The position numbers and the translations under genes are program-made. The notes beneath the pieces were generated by a model. That model saw only the letters and a program-made list of their open reading frames with translations, was not told the DNA's origin and ran no database searches. 64,000 nt of DNA from Tipula vernalis (Eukaryota > Arthropoda > Insecta > Diptera > Tipulidae): contig OY282560.1 of assembly GCA_958295665.1 (NCBI GenBank), positions 207,374,420 through 207,438,419 on the forward strand. Direction: 5' to 3'. Of the stretch, positions 25,201-35,340 are shown piece after piece; the first letter of the stretch is position 1; every line of letters starts with the position of its first letter.

Positions 25201-26990
25201 GAATTTCATTGGCGACGAACAAACGGAAGTCGATCAACGTTACGCAAATATAAGTGGATTGACACGTGAAATCATTGAAGATCTGCAAAATATTTTACAT
25301 AAGTACAATCAATTGGTTCACGTATTCAAAACAGCACTGGATCGAAAGATATCCGATCCGTATAAAGTTGTGATTCGAGCTGATCAAATACCGGTTGGAA
25401 AACACGAACATCGTTTCAATGCACCTCCAGTCAATGAAATTACCGTTGTAATTGTGGACAGTGAGTACACAAGTTGTGATATAATTATTCAACGAAGAAG
25501 AGAAGGATTACAACGTATCGCAGAAACACATCGTTCTTACGATGCACTTCAATATCCGTTAATTTTTATATGAGGAGAAGACGGGTACCATTTCAATTTG
25601 AAACAAGTGAAAACTTATACAGATGCAGAAACAAATAGAAAAGTAACTTTGAAGGAATTCCCATTATTTATTTCAACAGATTTTTGTTTGTACGCAAAAA
25701 TAGAGGCAGAAGAGTATACTCATTTAGAGGCGTAATCATGAATGATGGCAATGTGGACGACATCGGAAGACTGGTGATTTTATTATCAACTTACAAAGGA
25801 AGTCCACTGATTTATTCATAACACTCACTTGTAATTCGTCATAGCCTGAGTTTACATGGACCGTCGTGACATAATAGCTCGAGTTTTTCCGCAGAAACAA
25901 ATAAGATTCATGAATGTCTTCGAAAAGTATCATATTTTTGGAACCGTTAGATGCTGGATATAAACAATCGAATGGCAGAAACGAGGATTACCGCATTCAC
26001 ACAATTTAATTTGGTTACATGAAAAAATCCGTCCAAATCAAATTGACCATGGAATTCGAGCTGAATTTCCGAATCCAGAAGAGGATCCAGAATTATACAA
26101 TATAATAATGAAAAACATGAGTTATGGTCCATGTGGACGAATCATCCAAGACCATGTTTAAAATGAGACACAAACAGGAGAAAATGTATAAATGGTATGC
26201 GAGGTAACCAAGAGATAGAAGTAGATAGTCAATGAATGGTGCCATACAATCCACTACTCTTAAAAATGTTTCAAGCATATATAACTATGGAGCACTGCAA
26301 CTCAGTGAAATCAATTAAATTTGTGTGCAAATATGTTAACAAAGCCTTGTGGTATTGCTGTATTCGCAATAAGCAAAGAAAATAGAGAAAAACATCGGCA
26401 ATTTTCCAACTTTGTCAAAGGGACCCATTTGCAAGAACATTGCTATGTGCCGATATACCATCATATTATACATGGAATGCAACAAGACGAATCTTTCAAC
26501 GAAGAAAGCAACGAACTCCAGGTGAAGGTCGTGAAGGAATCTTCAAAAGTGACGCATTGGGACGAGTGTACCCGGTGCATCCAAAAAATGCTGAGTGCTT
26601 TTATCTCCGAAAGGTAATACATGAAATTCGTAGACCAACACGTTTCACAGATTTAAAAATAGTCGATGGATTTGTATATGAAATATACAGAGAAGCATGT
26701 CAGTGTTTACGATTACTATGAAGTGATAAGTGAGAGATCTATTTGAAATAATATTAACAGTGTGGTTCATCGAATCCAAATAGATTACGGGAGAAATTTA
26801 AAGAAAGTATGACCGATGTTGTATTGCATTAGGTGCGACAAGTTCATAAGGAATTATAAATATCGCGTTCAATGAAGAGATATTTAATCAAGCACTTATT
26901 CGTTTGGAAGATAAATGCTGATCAATAAGCAATCAAGCTTTAGTTGAACTACCGAAAAGACATTTTTGATAATTTTAATATTGACTGAAA
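25200..26990 (+). pseudogene. Helitron replicase/helicase remnant (Helitron-like N region)
   Basis: From 25205 reads FIGDEQTEVDQRYANISGL, LVHVFKTALDRK, KVVIRADQIPVGKHEHRFNA, SETHR-like IAETHRSYDALQYP and GEDGYHFNLKQV. Later segments in shifted frames give AEFPNPEEDPELYNIIM, MSYGPCGRI, FVCKYVNK, RDPFARTLLCADIPSYYTWN, FQRRKQRTPGEG and GRVYPVHPKNAECFYLRKV. All are characteristic of the Helitron N-terminal/Rep-adjacent region and its link to the Pif1-type helicase. At least eight stops or shifts are present. Weak similarity fades by 26990, and no helicase C terminus follows. Confidence 0.82.
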
Positions 26991-27102
26991 TAAGCGTCAA
27001 AAAAGAGATTGCGCTTTCATTATTGGTAGGATGGACGAACTGCTTTGAAACCTGTACATTTGTATTGTACATGATTAAAAATATCTATTTATACTCTGAT
27101 GA

Positions 27103-27115
27103 ATGTTTACTCAGT
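27103..27115. repeat. Left 13-bp target-site duplication of the 27116-31545 LINE
   Basis: ATGTTTACTCAGT here and again, identical, at 31546-31558 just after the A-rich tail. This sets the element boundaries. Confidence 0.9.
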
Positions 27116-27300
27116 CAGTTCTATTGTGTGATCCAACCTAAATAGACGTGTCTTATTTGAATAAAATAAAAATAATTTACTGTAATTTAATAACAATTAC
27201 AACCATATTAATAATTCAGTTTGGATTTATAATTTATAGACATTCATAGTTATAGTGTTAGTGACAGTTAGTGAATCCATAAGTTAGATTTATCTAACTT

Positions 27301-28329
27301 ATGAACAAAAAACGATCATGTGATGATGTAGATAGTGACCTTGATATCAATCATCATTTAAAAAAATATAGACCAGTCATGTCTAGTAATAATACAAGAA
27401 ACAACAGTACTGGCTACCCGCTTTCATATACTGCTCCGATTAACAATACTTACCAAAATTTTCTACAAAACAAAAATGTAAACAATGATCATAATAAAAA
27501 TAAAAATCCGAATAAACAACAACAACAATACAAGTTACCTCAGATTGTCACCAAGTTGAACTCAGCTCAAATTAGAGAGATAATGAATAAACTTAAAGTA
27601 AGCAAATTCGACATGAAGCTTACGTCTATTGGCCTGAGGGTAACAACTTATGACAAAGCAAACTACACTCAGCTATCCGAGGAGCTAAAAAAGAATAATG
27701 CAGAATTTTTCTCATTCACATCAGATGAGAATAAAACTTCAAGATTCGTTTTGTTCGGTTTACCATCCATGCCTATTGAGGAGGTGGAAACTTACATTAC
27801 AGAGGTTGGTCTCTTACCATCGCGCATTACAAAAGTTATGCGTAAGGAGAATATGAATAACGATAGTGCAATGTATTTTGTCTCGTTTCCAAAAACAACG
27901 ACTCTAAACCAGTTGAAAAGCCATCGATTTATTGGACACATTGCTTGTACTTGGGATATTCCCCATAGTAAACCGGAACGACTCACACAATGCTTGAAGT
28001 GCTTCAGGCTCGGTGACACTTCGGGCAACTGTAATATGAAGCCTCGTTGTGGATATTGTGCCCAGGCTCATATAGATGATGAAGAATGCCCGTTTAAAAG
28101 TGTTGAAACAAAACATGTATGTGCCAACTGCGGAGGAAACCACATTGCCAACTCAATGATTTGTCCAAAACGAAATGAGTTTTTACGCATTCGGGAACAG
28201 ATCAACAAACGTAACCAATCTAAATCCACGCAATCTTTCAATTGGGGGGCATCAGCATTTCCCAGCTTGTTGAATTCTAAAGATCAGCAATTCAGTCAAA
28301 TTTATTTAAAACAAATACAGCTCCTATAG
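27301..28329 (+). CDS. LINE ORF1 (gag-like, three zinc knuckles)
   Basis: An uninterrupted 342-residue protein starting at the first ATG after the leader. A charged, Asn/Lys-rich N terminus (about 1-85) is followed by an RRM-like region (KFDMKLTSIGLRVTTYDKAN, about 100-180). Three Cys/His knuckles (about 230-300) follow: CLKCFRLGDTSGNC, CGYCAQAHIDDEEC and CANCGGNHIANSMIC. The first knuckle has Asp where a His ligand is expected. This is the usual nucleic-acid-binding coat/chaperone protein of Jockey-type LINEs, which binds element RNA. ORF2 begins about 145 bp downstream. Confidence 0.85.
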   Translation: MNKKRSCDDVDSDLDINHHLKKYRPVMSSNNTRNNSTGYPLSYTAPINNTYQNFLQNKNVNNDHNKNKNPNKQQQQYKLPQIVTKLNSAQIREIMNKLKVSKFDMKLTSIGLRVTTYDKANYTQLSEELKKNNAEFFSFTSDENKTSRFVLFGLPSMPIEEVETYITEVGLLPSRITKVMRKENMNNDSAMYFVSFPKTTTLNQLKSHRFIGHIACTWDIPHSKPERLTQCLKCFRLGDTSGNCNMKPRCGYCAQAHIDDEECPFKSVETKHVCANCGGNHIANSMICPKRNEFLRIREQINKRNQSKSTQSFNWGASAFPSLLNSKDQQFSQIYLKQIQLL

Positions 28330-28473
28330 TGCAACAATCCGAAATTCCAATTAGTTCTAAATTGTACTCTTCCAGTGAATTATTATTGATATTGGAAAAC
28401 ATCATGGATGGACTCAGGAGATGCCGTACGCCAGCGGAACAGGTCCAGGTCATTCTGGCAACAGCTATTCAAT

Positions 28474-31200
28474 ATGTCTGTAAATAACTATTTGAATGTC
28501 TGCATCTGGAATGCTCACAGCGTAAAAAATAAGAAACATGAGGTAATTTTCTTGATAAATATAACGTTGAGATTATGCTTATTTCAGAAACATACTTAAG
28601 CCAGACACAGTTTTCCACATCCCACTTTACCTGATCTATAGAAATGATCGCGACAACCAATCTGGCGGAGGTGTAGCTATCATCATCAAAAATTCCATTC
28701 CACATACTCTACTTCCCACTTTAATTCTTCAAAGTATTGAAAATATCTCTATTCAATTGGAACTGCTGATTCCTACTTAAAAATAACTTCATGTTACGTG
28801 CCCAAATCTAGCCATTGCAATTTTAGAGAGGATCTTAACCGCTTATTCAATTCAAATAGCCCATTTGTTCTTGTTGGGGATTTTAATTGCCGCCATTCAT
28901 TTTGGAACTGTAGTAGTTCCAACAAAGGTGGACGTACCTTATTTGACTTAATTAACAGCCATGCGAATGTTGTCTTGCACTCTCCAAACACGCCTACCCA
29001 TCATACTAATAGAACTAATAGTACTCTTGATTTAGCAAGTAACGAAGTTCCTGTAAACTATATTGGATCCAAAAATGAACTTAACTCAGACCACTTTCCA
29101 GTTTTGTGTTCTATCCGCTTACAAACCTGTCGCATAAATCAAACAATTCAATCTTTCAATTTTAAAAAAGCCGACTGGTTCTCATTTCACAATTTTATTG
29201 ATAACAAACTGAAGTCATACGCTAGCAACCAAATTATCACAGATACTAGCCAAATTGACTTGATGACCAAACAGCTTGCGGATACTATTAAGGAAGCAGC
29301 AGAGTTCTCTGTGCCTACTATTGTTCCTTCGAGTAGATATAAGTTAATTCTGTCTGACGAAATCCTAAATTTTATCAAGCTCCGTAATGTGAGGCGTAGA
29401 CAATGGATAAGGAGTCGAGATCCCTATCTTAGAAATATTGTTAATTTGCTTAATGCTGTAATTAGACAAAAAATCTATGATATTGTTAACGCTAAATGGC
29501 AGGATAAGTTAAAAGCTTTGGCCAAAGGATCTAAACCATACTGGCACACGGTGAGATTACTAAAAAAAAAATACACTTGCATCCCACCATTAAATCATCC
29601 CGATGGCAGTAGTAAAATTATTGATTCAAATGAAAAATGTCAAGCACTTGCTCAAAATTTCCATAAAGCTTTCGGAACAGCAGTCACCATTTTAGAATCA
29701 GACGAGATTAAAAACAGCATGGAACTTATAAATAACTATGTGGTAACCGACGCTTCGTTGTTCCATGTATCAATAGAAGAGGTAAGAGGGATTATAAATA
29801 ACAGCCGTCCCCTCAAAGCACCTGGCATTAATGAAGCAAGGCAGTAACCCATGTGATGTAGACAGCTATCGACCGATAAGCTTGCTTAGCTCGGTTAGTA
29901 AAGTATTCGAGTGTATCATCAAATCGGGTAAAATTTATTTTTTTATTAAACTTATTTTTAATCTTAATAAATCTCGCTCGGTTATAAAGCCGAATTGACC
30001 CGACCAAGACCGATATTTTTGAGGAGTGGAATGGGAGCGACATACTTAACCCAACCGGCATATTTTCCAAAAGAAGTATAACGTAGTTGAAGCTGTTCAA
30101 GCTAAGGAATAAATCGTTGTAAAAATATTTTTTGGAAACTCTGGAGGATTTTTTGTGTAAATATATGTAATACACACTATTGTAAATGAGCTTATGATGC
30201 TCAAAGTAGAATGTGCCCAAAGCGTTGTAAATCATAAATAAATAAATTATAATTATAAATTATTATCAAAAATAGACTAAATGACTTTATTGAAGAAAAC
30301 AATTTGTTAATACCGCAACAGTTCGGTTTCCGTTACCAACATTCTACCATCCACCAAGTCGATCGCATAACCCAGCATGTTAAAATCCAAGAGGAACTTG
30401 AAAAAATCCACTGGCATGGTCCTTCTTGACCTAGGAAAGGCATTTGATTCAGTCTGGATAAATGGTCTTTTGCATAAACTTCATAGATAATGCTTCCCGA
30501 TGCACATAATCAAACTACTGAAATCGTACTTCGAAAATCGAAAATATTTTATTCAGATCCGGAACTCCAATTCCAGTCTAATGAATATCAACTCGAGGGT
30601 TCCTCAAGGATCTGTAATAAGCCCTATTTTATTTTGTATTTTTCTAAATGACATACCCATTAAAGATGAATGCCAAATTCCACTATTTGCTGATGATACA
30701 TCAATCTACACGTCATAGTAAACAGACTCACTGATTATATCAACATATTGGTAGCTTACTTTAAAAAATGGGGTCTTAAACTAAACTCTAACATATCACA
30801 GGCTATATATTTTTCGCGGTGTAGGATGACAACTAAACTACCTCAAACAAATCTGCTTATAAACGGACAACAATTAACCTGGGAAAAACAGGTCAAATAT
30901 CTTGGCATTCTCCTGGATCCAAAAGTGACATACAAAAATCACTTAAATTTTATAAAATAAGTAAAGTTAATAAACTTTTTTATGCGCTATATCCTTTATT
31001 AAATAAAAAAAGTTACCTATCGTTTGAGTACAAAATGTTAGCTTATAAGACAGTTGTACTGGCTGTAATCTTGTATGGATCTCCTCTATGGTGGAATGCG
31101 GCTAACATCCACAAGCAAACAATTCAAATCTTACAAAACAAACATGTCCCGAGGAGAAACTGAACTACAAGATTGCATTCACGAACTAAAACCAACTTAA
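28474..31200 (+). pseudogene. LINE ORF2 (endonuclease and reverse transcriptase), broken
   Basis: Begins MSVNNYLNVCIWNAHSVKNK (apurinic-like endonuclease start) and frameshifts near 28540. The frame 28798-29847 gives FVLVGDFNCRHSFW and LNSDHFPVLC (endonuclease), then the linker up to RPLKAPGIN. About 190 bp is then missing before NPCDVDSYRPISLLSS. A 0.34-kb insertion splits the RT at about 29928-30262. The RT resumes with FIEENNLLIPQQFGFRYQHS, SRVPQGSVISPILFCIF and PLFADDTSIY (catalytic FADD), and the C-terminal part ends near 31200. Stops and shifts occur in several places. Confidence 0.82.
29928..30262 (+). mobile_element. Short insertion inside LINE ORF2, probably a truncated retroposon
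   Basis: Splits the RT sequence between IIK and RLND. The codons for IIK flank it on both sides (ATCATCAAA and ATTATCAAA), as a target duplication would. Its right end is an A/T-rich tail, ATAAATAAATTATAATTATAA. One frame reads PTKTDIFEEWNGSDILNP, perhaps the end of another retroelement ORF. Identity is not established. Confidence 0.55.
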
Positions 31201-31558
31201 TTAAAGATCTATCATTTCAATATTACATGAAATAAAAAATAAACTTTCACTTATAAATAATAATTTAATAAATGATCTTGGTAGAACGCGAACACCCTGA
31301 TGGGCAATTTGTTGCAATTGTTGCATTTTGTGTTGTATATATTTAGTTAATTATAAGATTAAGATAGAATTAAGTTAGAATTAAGGTACATTCTTGTAAT
31401 TGACTCACTATATGACTTTAGTCTAAATCTATTTATGTATTATGTTTTTTCATTCCGTAGCAAAGTTTATATCTAAAACTCGGAAAATTATATTTGTATC
31501 TGTATTTTATATTAACCTTATAATAAAGCAAGAAAAAAAAATAAAATGTTTACTCAGT

Positions 31559-32360
31559 TCATCTTCCAGAACTTATCATGTTGGAATATGCTCAAAGCTG
31601 CCGTGATTTTTTGAATAATTTATTCTGACGATGCCACAATAAACCAAATCTCATTTATGCATAGTACATTCGGTTTTTTTGTATAATGTATTCCTGAGCT
31701 AAGTCCAGTTGAATTTCATGCTTAATTTTTACATTAACGCCGATATTGTTCTGATATCAAAAACCACGGCGGGAACTAAAAGAAGTCTAAGGAAGAAGTT
31801 ACATACGATTTAGTAATTAGGCTAGAGGGTCTCGGTAGTCATTATAAACAAAGTGATTTACTATTTCAAACTAGATTCACCTCCTGAATTTCAAGATTCT
31901 TCAGCCATCTAAACTAAATTTCAATGAATTTTATTTAAGGGACATTCAATAGGAGCCGGTCAGATTTTTGAGCGCCTTAATTTAGACTATTCAAACGGAT
32001 ACCATATGTTATTACTCCCAAAAATAAAGCGATTGAGCGTCTCCCTGAATGAGCAGTACCCTTATTCGTTGCCTACAGGTAGGTGGAGCCCCTATACCAT
32101 CCTTTTGCACCCTTCATGCTGTGTACAAGCAGGGTAACCAAAATGGCCGAAAACCAAAATCAATATTCAGAATTCAGCAAATGATGTTTTACTCTATAAG
32201 TAAGTAAATGTTTCGTAGCTCATTTCAGAATAATTTAAATAGCAAAAAAATTCTCATTTACATTTTTTTTGACGTAAAAACGACCTGTTATGTCAATCAA
32301 AAAAACCACCACATCTAAAAATGTTAAAATTTATAAAATCAAGATAAATCATTTTCTTAC
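31559..32360. other. Intronic noncoding stretch
   Basis: About 0.8 kb between the LINE and exon 2 of the SV2-like gene; no gene or repeat recognised. The donor GTAAGA of exon 2 is at its right edge (minus strand). Confidence 0.5.
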
Positions 32361-32578
32361 TTGCAACACGTGATCGTCCCACTCGTTGTACAAATTCGCC
32401 AACAAATAAAAATGATATAAACGCTGGTATCAAACCGCCCAAATGGGACTCCCATATTTTATCGATATAAATATTAAATTCTAAATCACGATCACACGAA
32501 ACAGCCACACTAAGAGTTGTCGTATTTTGTGAGGTACAGTTGACAAATTGATCTTTTGCAAAATCCGTATCAAATATA
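32361..32578 (-). CDS. SV2-like MFS transporter, coding exon 2
   Basis: A 218-bp exon between acceptor TTTTTTTTTTGTAG and donor GCAA|GTAAGAAA (minus strand). It completes a Ser codon split AG|T across intron 1 and leaves a single A for the codon completed in exon 3. It encodes the end of the large extracellular/luminal loop (IFDTDFAKDQFVNCTSQNTT, with Asn-glycosylation-type sequons), then the membrane helix GGLIPAFISFLFVGEFVQ and the short RVGRSRVA loop, the MFS GR signature of the second half. Confidence 0.9.
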
Positions 32579-32656
32579 CTACAAAAAAAAAATGTTTTTG
32601 TTATTTGACAGTATTTTCCTATTTTATGCACACAGGGAAAAAAAACTACAATTTAC

Positions 32657-34092
32657 CTGACACCTTGAAATAAGCAATCCTTAAACAGTGTTCGGCTCGT
32701 TTTAACATTTATAAATTTGGAATCCATAAAGGTGCAGTTAATGAATTTTATATGACTCAAGAATATCCTTGTAAATGTGCTATTATTGAATTGACATTTG
32801 CTATACACAATATTATCTAGTGACTGATTAAAACTTTGGTTATCATAAATCCTATTTTCAATGTAGACCGTTTGATTTTTGTACTCAATAAATTTAATAT
32901 TTTTCGAGTACTCAACAATATAAAATGTCATGCCATGATGGATAAACAGGACTATGGTCCAGATACCGATTAACGTAAGCGTTGTGTTTAAGTAATTTTT
33001 ATTAAAAACTTGTAAGAAACTTTCACAAAATAGATGAATACTTTGTGCCATTCCGGCCAGCACCGATGGTGGTTGAGGTGGTCGATGTCGTGCGCCCGGT
33101 AATTCCAATTCAGTTAGAGAGTATCCACCACGTATTCTATTGTTTCGATAAATTTTTTGATAAATTTGTAATGCTTCAACTTCGCGCCCATTTTCCAGTA
33201 AATAACGTGGCGATTCGGGTAACCAAAATAATCCTAATATCGAAAAAATTGTTGGTAATGTACAATATAATAGATATCTGTGCCATGCGCTAAAATGTTC
33301 TTTATTTTCTAGAATGATCATTTGTCCATTTTCCGGCACTGTCAGTATAGCCAATCCACCGGCAATTAGTCCGCCCGCAATTCCAAATGCTCCAAGTAAA
33401 CCTAATACACGACCTCGGCTATGCGTTGGTGTTAATTCGCACAAATAGCTTGATGTGGCCGGTAGTGCTCCACCAAAACCGGCCGCTGAACAAAATCTTG
33501 CCATCATAAATGGACCGTAGGTGGGCATAAATGCAGCGATTACAGAAAATACAGCACTAACTGCCATACAGCTAAGTAATGCTTTCCGACGACCCGCCCT
33601 ACTGGCTAATCCACCCCAAAAGAATGCACCAACTCCCAATCCAAGTAAAGTTATCAAGCCCAACCAACTTTTTTCATTATCCAGAATACAATACTCTAAT
33701 TCAGCTGATGGGATTATATAAAAAACGGCATATACCTGGATTGCATGTCCAGCTAAACCTAAACCTGTCACAAATGTTGCGATCAATTGAAATTTTCCAC
33801 AACCAGCTTGTTTTATTGCATCCGCATGAAATTGACTCATAACAAATTCGTCATTGTAATCAATTAATTCGCCTGACTCGGATTCATGAGATTGTGAGCC
33901 GCGAGTCGATGTTTGGTGATGATGGTTCGGTTGGTTATTTGGTGGATTTGTTGTGGGATGGCCTTGTGGACCATCGGTATAGGGCATCGTGCCCAATTGC
34001 TGTTGAACCGGCCCTCCTCCTCCTACGCCTCCACCTGTAATCGACGGTGACCGTGGTCTAACCAGACATGCTTCTTCCGAATCTTCTGACAT
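32657..34092 (-). CDS. SV2-like MFS transporter, coding exon 1 (N-terminal half)
   Basis: The start ATG at 34092 follows an in-frame-stop-rich leader. The predicted full protein is 663 residues over three exons (this one codes 478 plus two bases). The N-terminal cytosolic tail is Gly/Gln/Pro/His-rich (about 1-95). The first membrane helix is at about 101-128, MFS signature GGLASRAGRRKALL at about 160-173, SYLCELTPTHSRGRVLG at about 215-231 and LPESPRYLLENGR at about 291-303, the family hallmark after TM6. From about 400 a long loop carries pentapeptide-like CxFxxxxF repeats (CQFNNSTF, CTFMDSKF, CLFQ) as in the SV2 luminal domain. SV2/SVOP proteins sit in synaptic or secretory vesicle membranes; the substrate is unknown. 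The donor CAG|GTAAAT ends the exon. Confidence 0.9.
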
Positions 34093-35031
34093 TATAACTT
34101 ATTTGCCTCATCTATTTGTGCGTTTCGTTGTATTAAATTTTTTTTTTTTTTTTTTTGTATTGTTCTATAAACCAAACTTAAATTTTTCTTACTGTAAATT
34201 ATGTTTTGTTATTTTTATCTGATTTTCGCTATACAAATTTTCTAAATGCTAATTACAAGTATTAATTCGGTGCACAGTTGTTCACTTCACTTTATAAATA
34301 TATATAAATTCACTAAATAGTTGTATTTGTTTAGTTCTTAACAAACCCTCTTAGATTGATTTATTTTTACTAATTTATTAGATTCTAATTTTCCGATTGC
34401 AACTGTTTGTGTAACTTATCGAAAAAATTTAATAAAATGCTCTTAACGCACAAAAAACTTGTATTGATTACAAAAAGAAAATTTTCTCTGAAAATGAAAA
34501 TCGCATGCGTGGAAAATTGAATATTTATTTATTATTATTTTTGTTAGAGTAAATTTGTTTTTTAGGTTTTCCTACCTTTACACACCACAAAAAAATTTTC
34601 CTAGTTTTTCGGAAATTGTTTGTCGTCGCTTAAAAAAAATAAAAAATAAAATAAAAAATGAAAACACAAAAGTAAGTGTCTGTATTTTTCGAGAGATTGT
34701 AATTTTATTTTCGAAACTCAAACATACAATGTTGTACAGATTTGCGTATTAATATTTGTGTCAATATTTTTACTCAGGGTTTGGCGCTATTTCGAAAATG
34801 GGGAAATTATTTTTCTATTCGCACTGAACGAAGTGATTTGTTTTGAATGTTGCGGTTGCTGTACGTATTGATGAGTGGCACGTATTGATCTTCGAATCGA
34901 ATTTCGCTCATTATCGGTATTTTCCTTGGGCGGGATTTCCCATTTATCAAAATGTTGTTCAGCTAATCGGAATCAAGCTCCATTTCACATGCGATTTTTG
35001 GTATCGAAGTCACATTTTGAAAATCTTAATT
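34093..35031. other. 5' flank of the SV2-like gene
   Basis: Contains the leader and probably upstream promoter or untranslated exons of the minus-strand SV2-like gene, including a T-rich tract at 34140-34157. No TATA or initiator could be assigned and no other gene is seen. Confidence 0.4.
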
Positions 35032-35290
35032 TTATCCAGGCCCTAAAGGTTGGAGAGAACGAGAAAAATCAATTTTAAAATTTGGAAAATTATGTTCTGA
35101 TAAATAGGCTCCTAATAATTCGTCATTTGGATTCATACGAATAGAAAACAATTTATTTATGATCCAGAGAAGTAAAAACGTTGATGTAATACTCCAAACG
35201 AGTAGGACTGCGGCTGTTAATGATTGAATTCCGAGAAGCAAGAATCCACCACCTTTCAATAACCCGCTTTTATAACACAATGAGTAGCGT

Positions 35291-35300
35291 ATGATCCCAA
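35291..35300. repeat. Target-site duplication, 3' side of the LOA-like LINE
   Basis: ATGATCCCAA, repeated exactly at 39192-39201. Removing the element and one copy restores a continuous Amt reading through the Asp-Asp-Pro motif. Confidence 0.9.
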
Positions 35301-35323
35301 GGTTAGATTAGGTTAGGTTAGAG
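35301..35323 (-). repeat. TTAGG-like repeats at the LINE 3' end
   Basis: Plus strand GGTTAGATTAGGTTAGGTTAG, that is four TTAGG/TTAGA units, matching the insect telomere unit. In the LINE's own sense it is a (CCTAA)n tail joined directly to the target duplication, so it belongs to the element and not to a chromosome end. Confidence 0.75.
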
Positions 35324-35340
35324 TGGCTACTATTGCACAC

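Larger units (their letters stand above)
27116..31545 (+). mobile_element. Jockey-like LINE, near full length but decayed
   Basis: A 4.43-kb non-LTR retrotransposon delimited by perfect 13-bp duplications. It has a 185-bp leader, intact ORF1, damaged ORF2 (endonuclease plus RT) and an A-rich tail (AAGAAAAAAAAATAAA). It sits inside the large intron of the SV2-like gene, opposite to the gene, just right of Helitron sequence. The intact ORF1 and perfect duplications suggest it is among the younger insertions in the intron. Confidence 0.88.
11901..32360 (-). other. 20.46-kb intron of the SV2-like gene
   Basis: Defined by donor GCAA|GTAAGAAA at 32360 and acceptor TTTCAG at 11901 (minus strand), both canonical and phase-compatible. 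It contains a LINE, gypsy fragments, a Transib-like remnant, the HSE-like array, the foldback repeat block, a second LINE, a Helitron fragment and a 4.4-kb Jockey-like LINE. Few elements can still code, which fits an old, slowly accumulating intron. Confidence 0.8.

Noticed and set aside
29828..30235. 135-codon minus-strand frame
   Set aside because: It spans the nested insertion and LINE sequence in the wrong strand; no motif.
35291..35323. Telomere or interstitial chromosome-end repeat
   Set aside because: Only about four units, located exactly at a LINE 3' end inside a target duplication within an Amt pseudogene.
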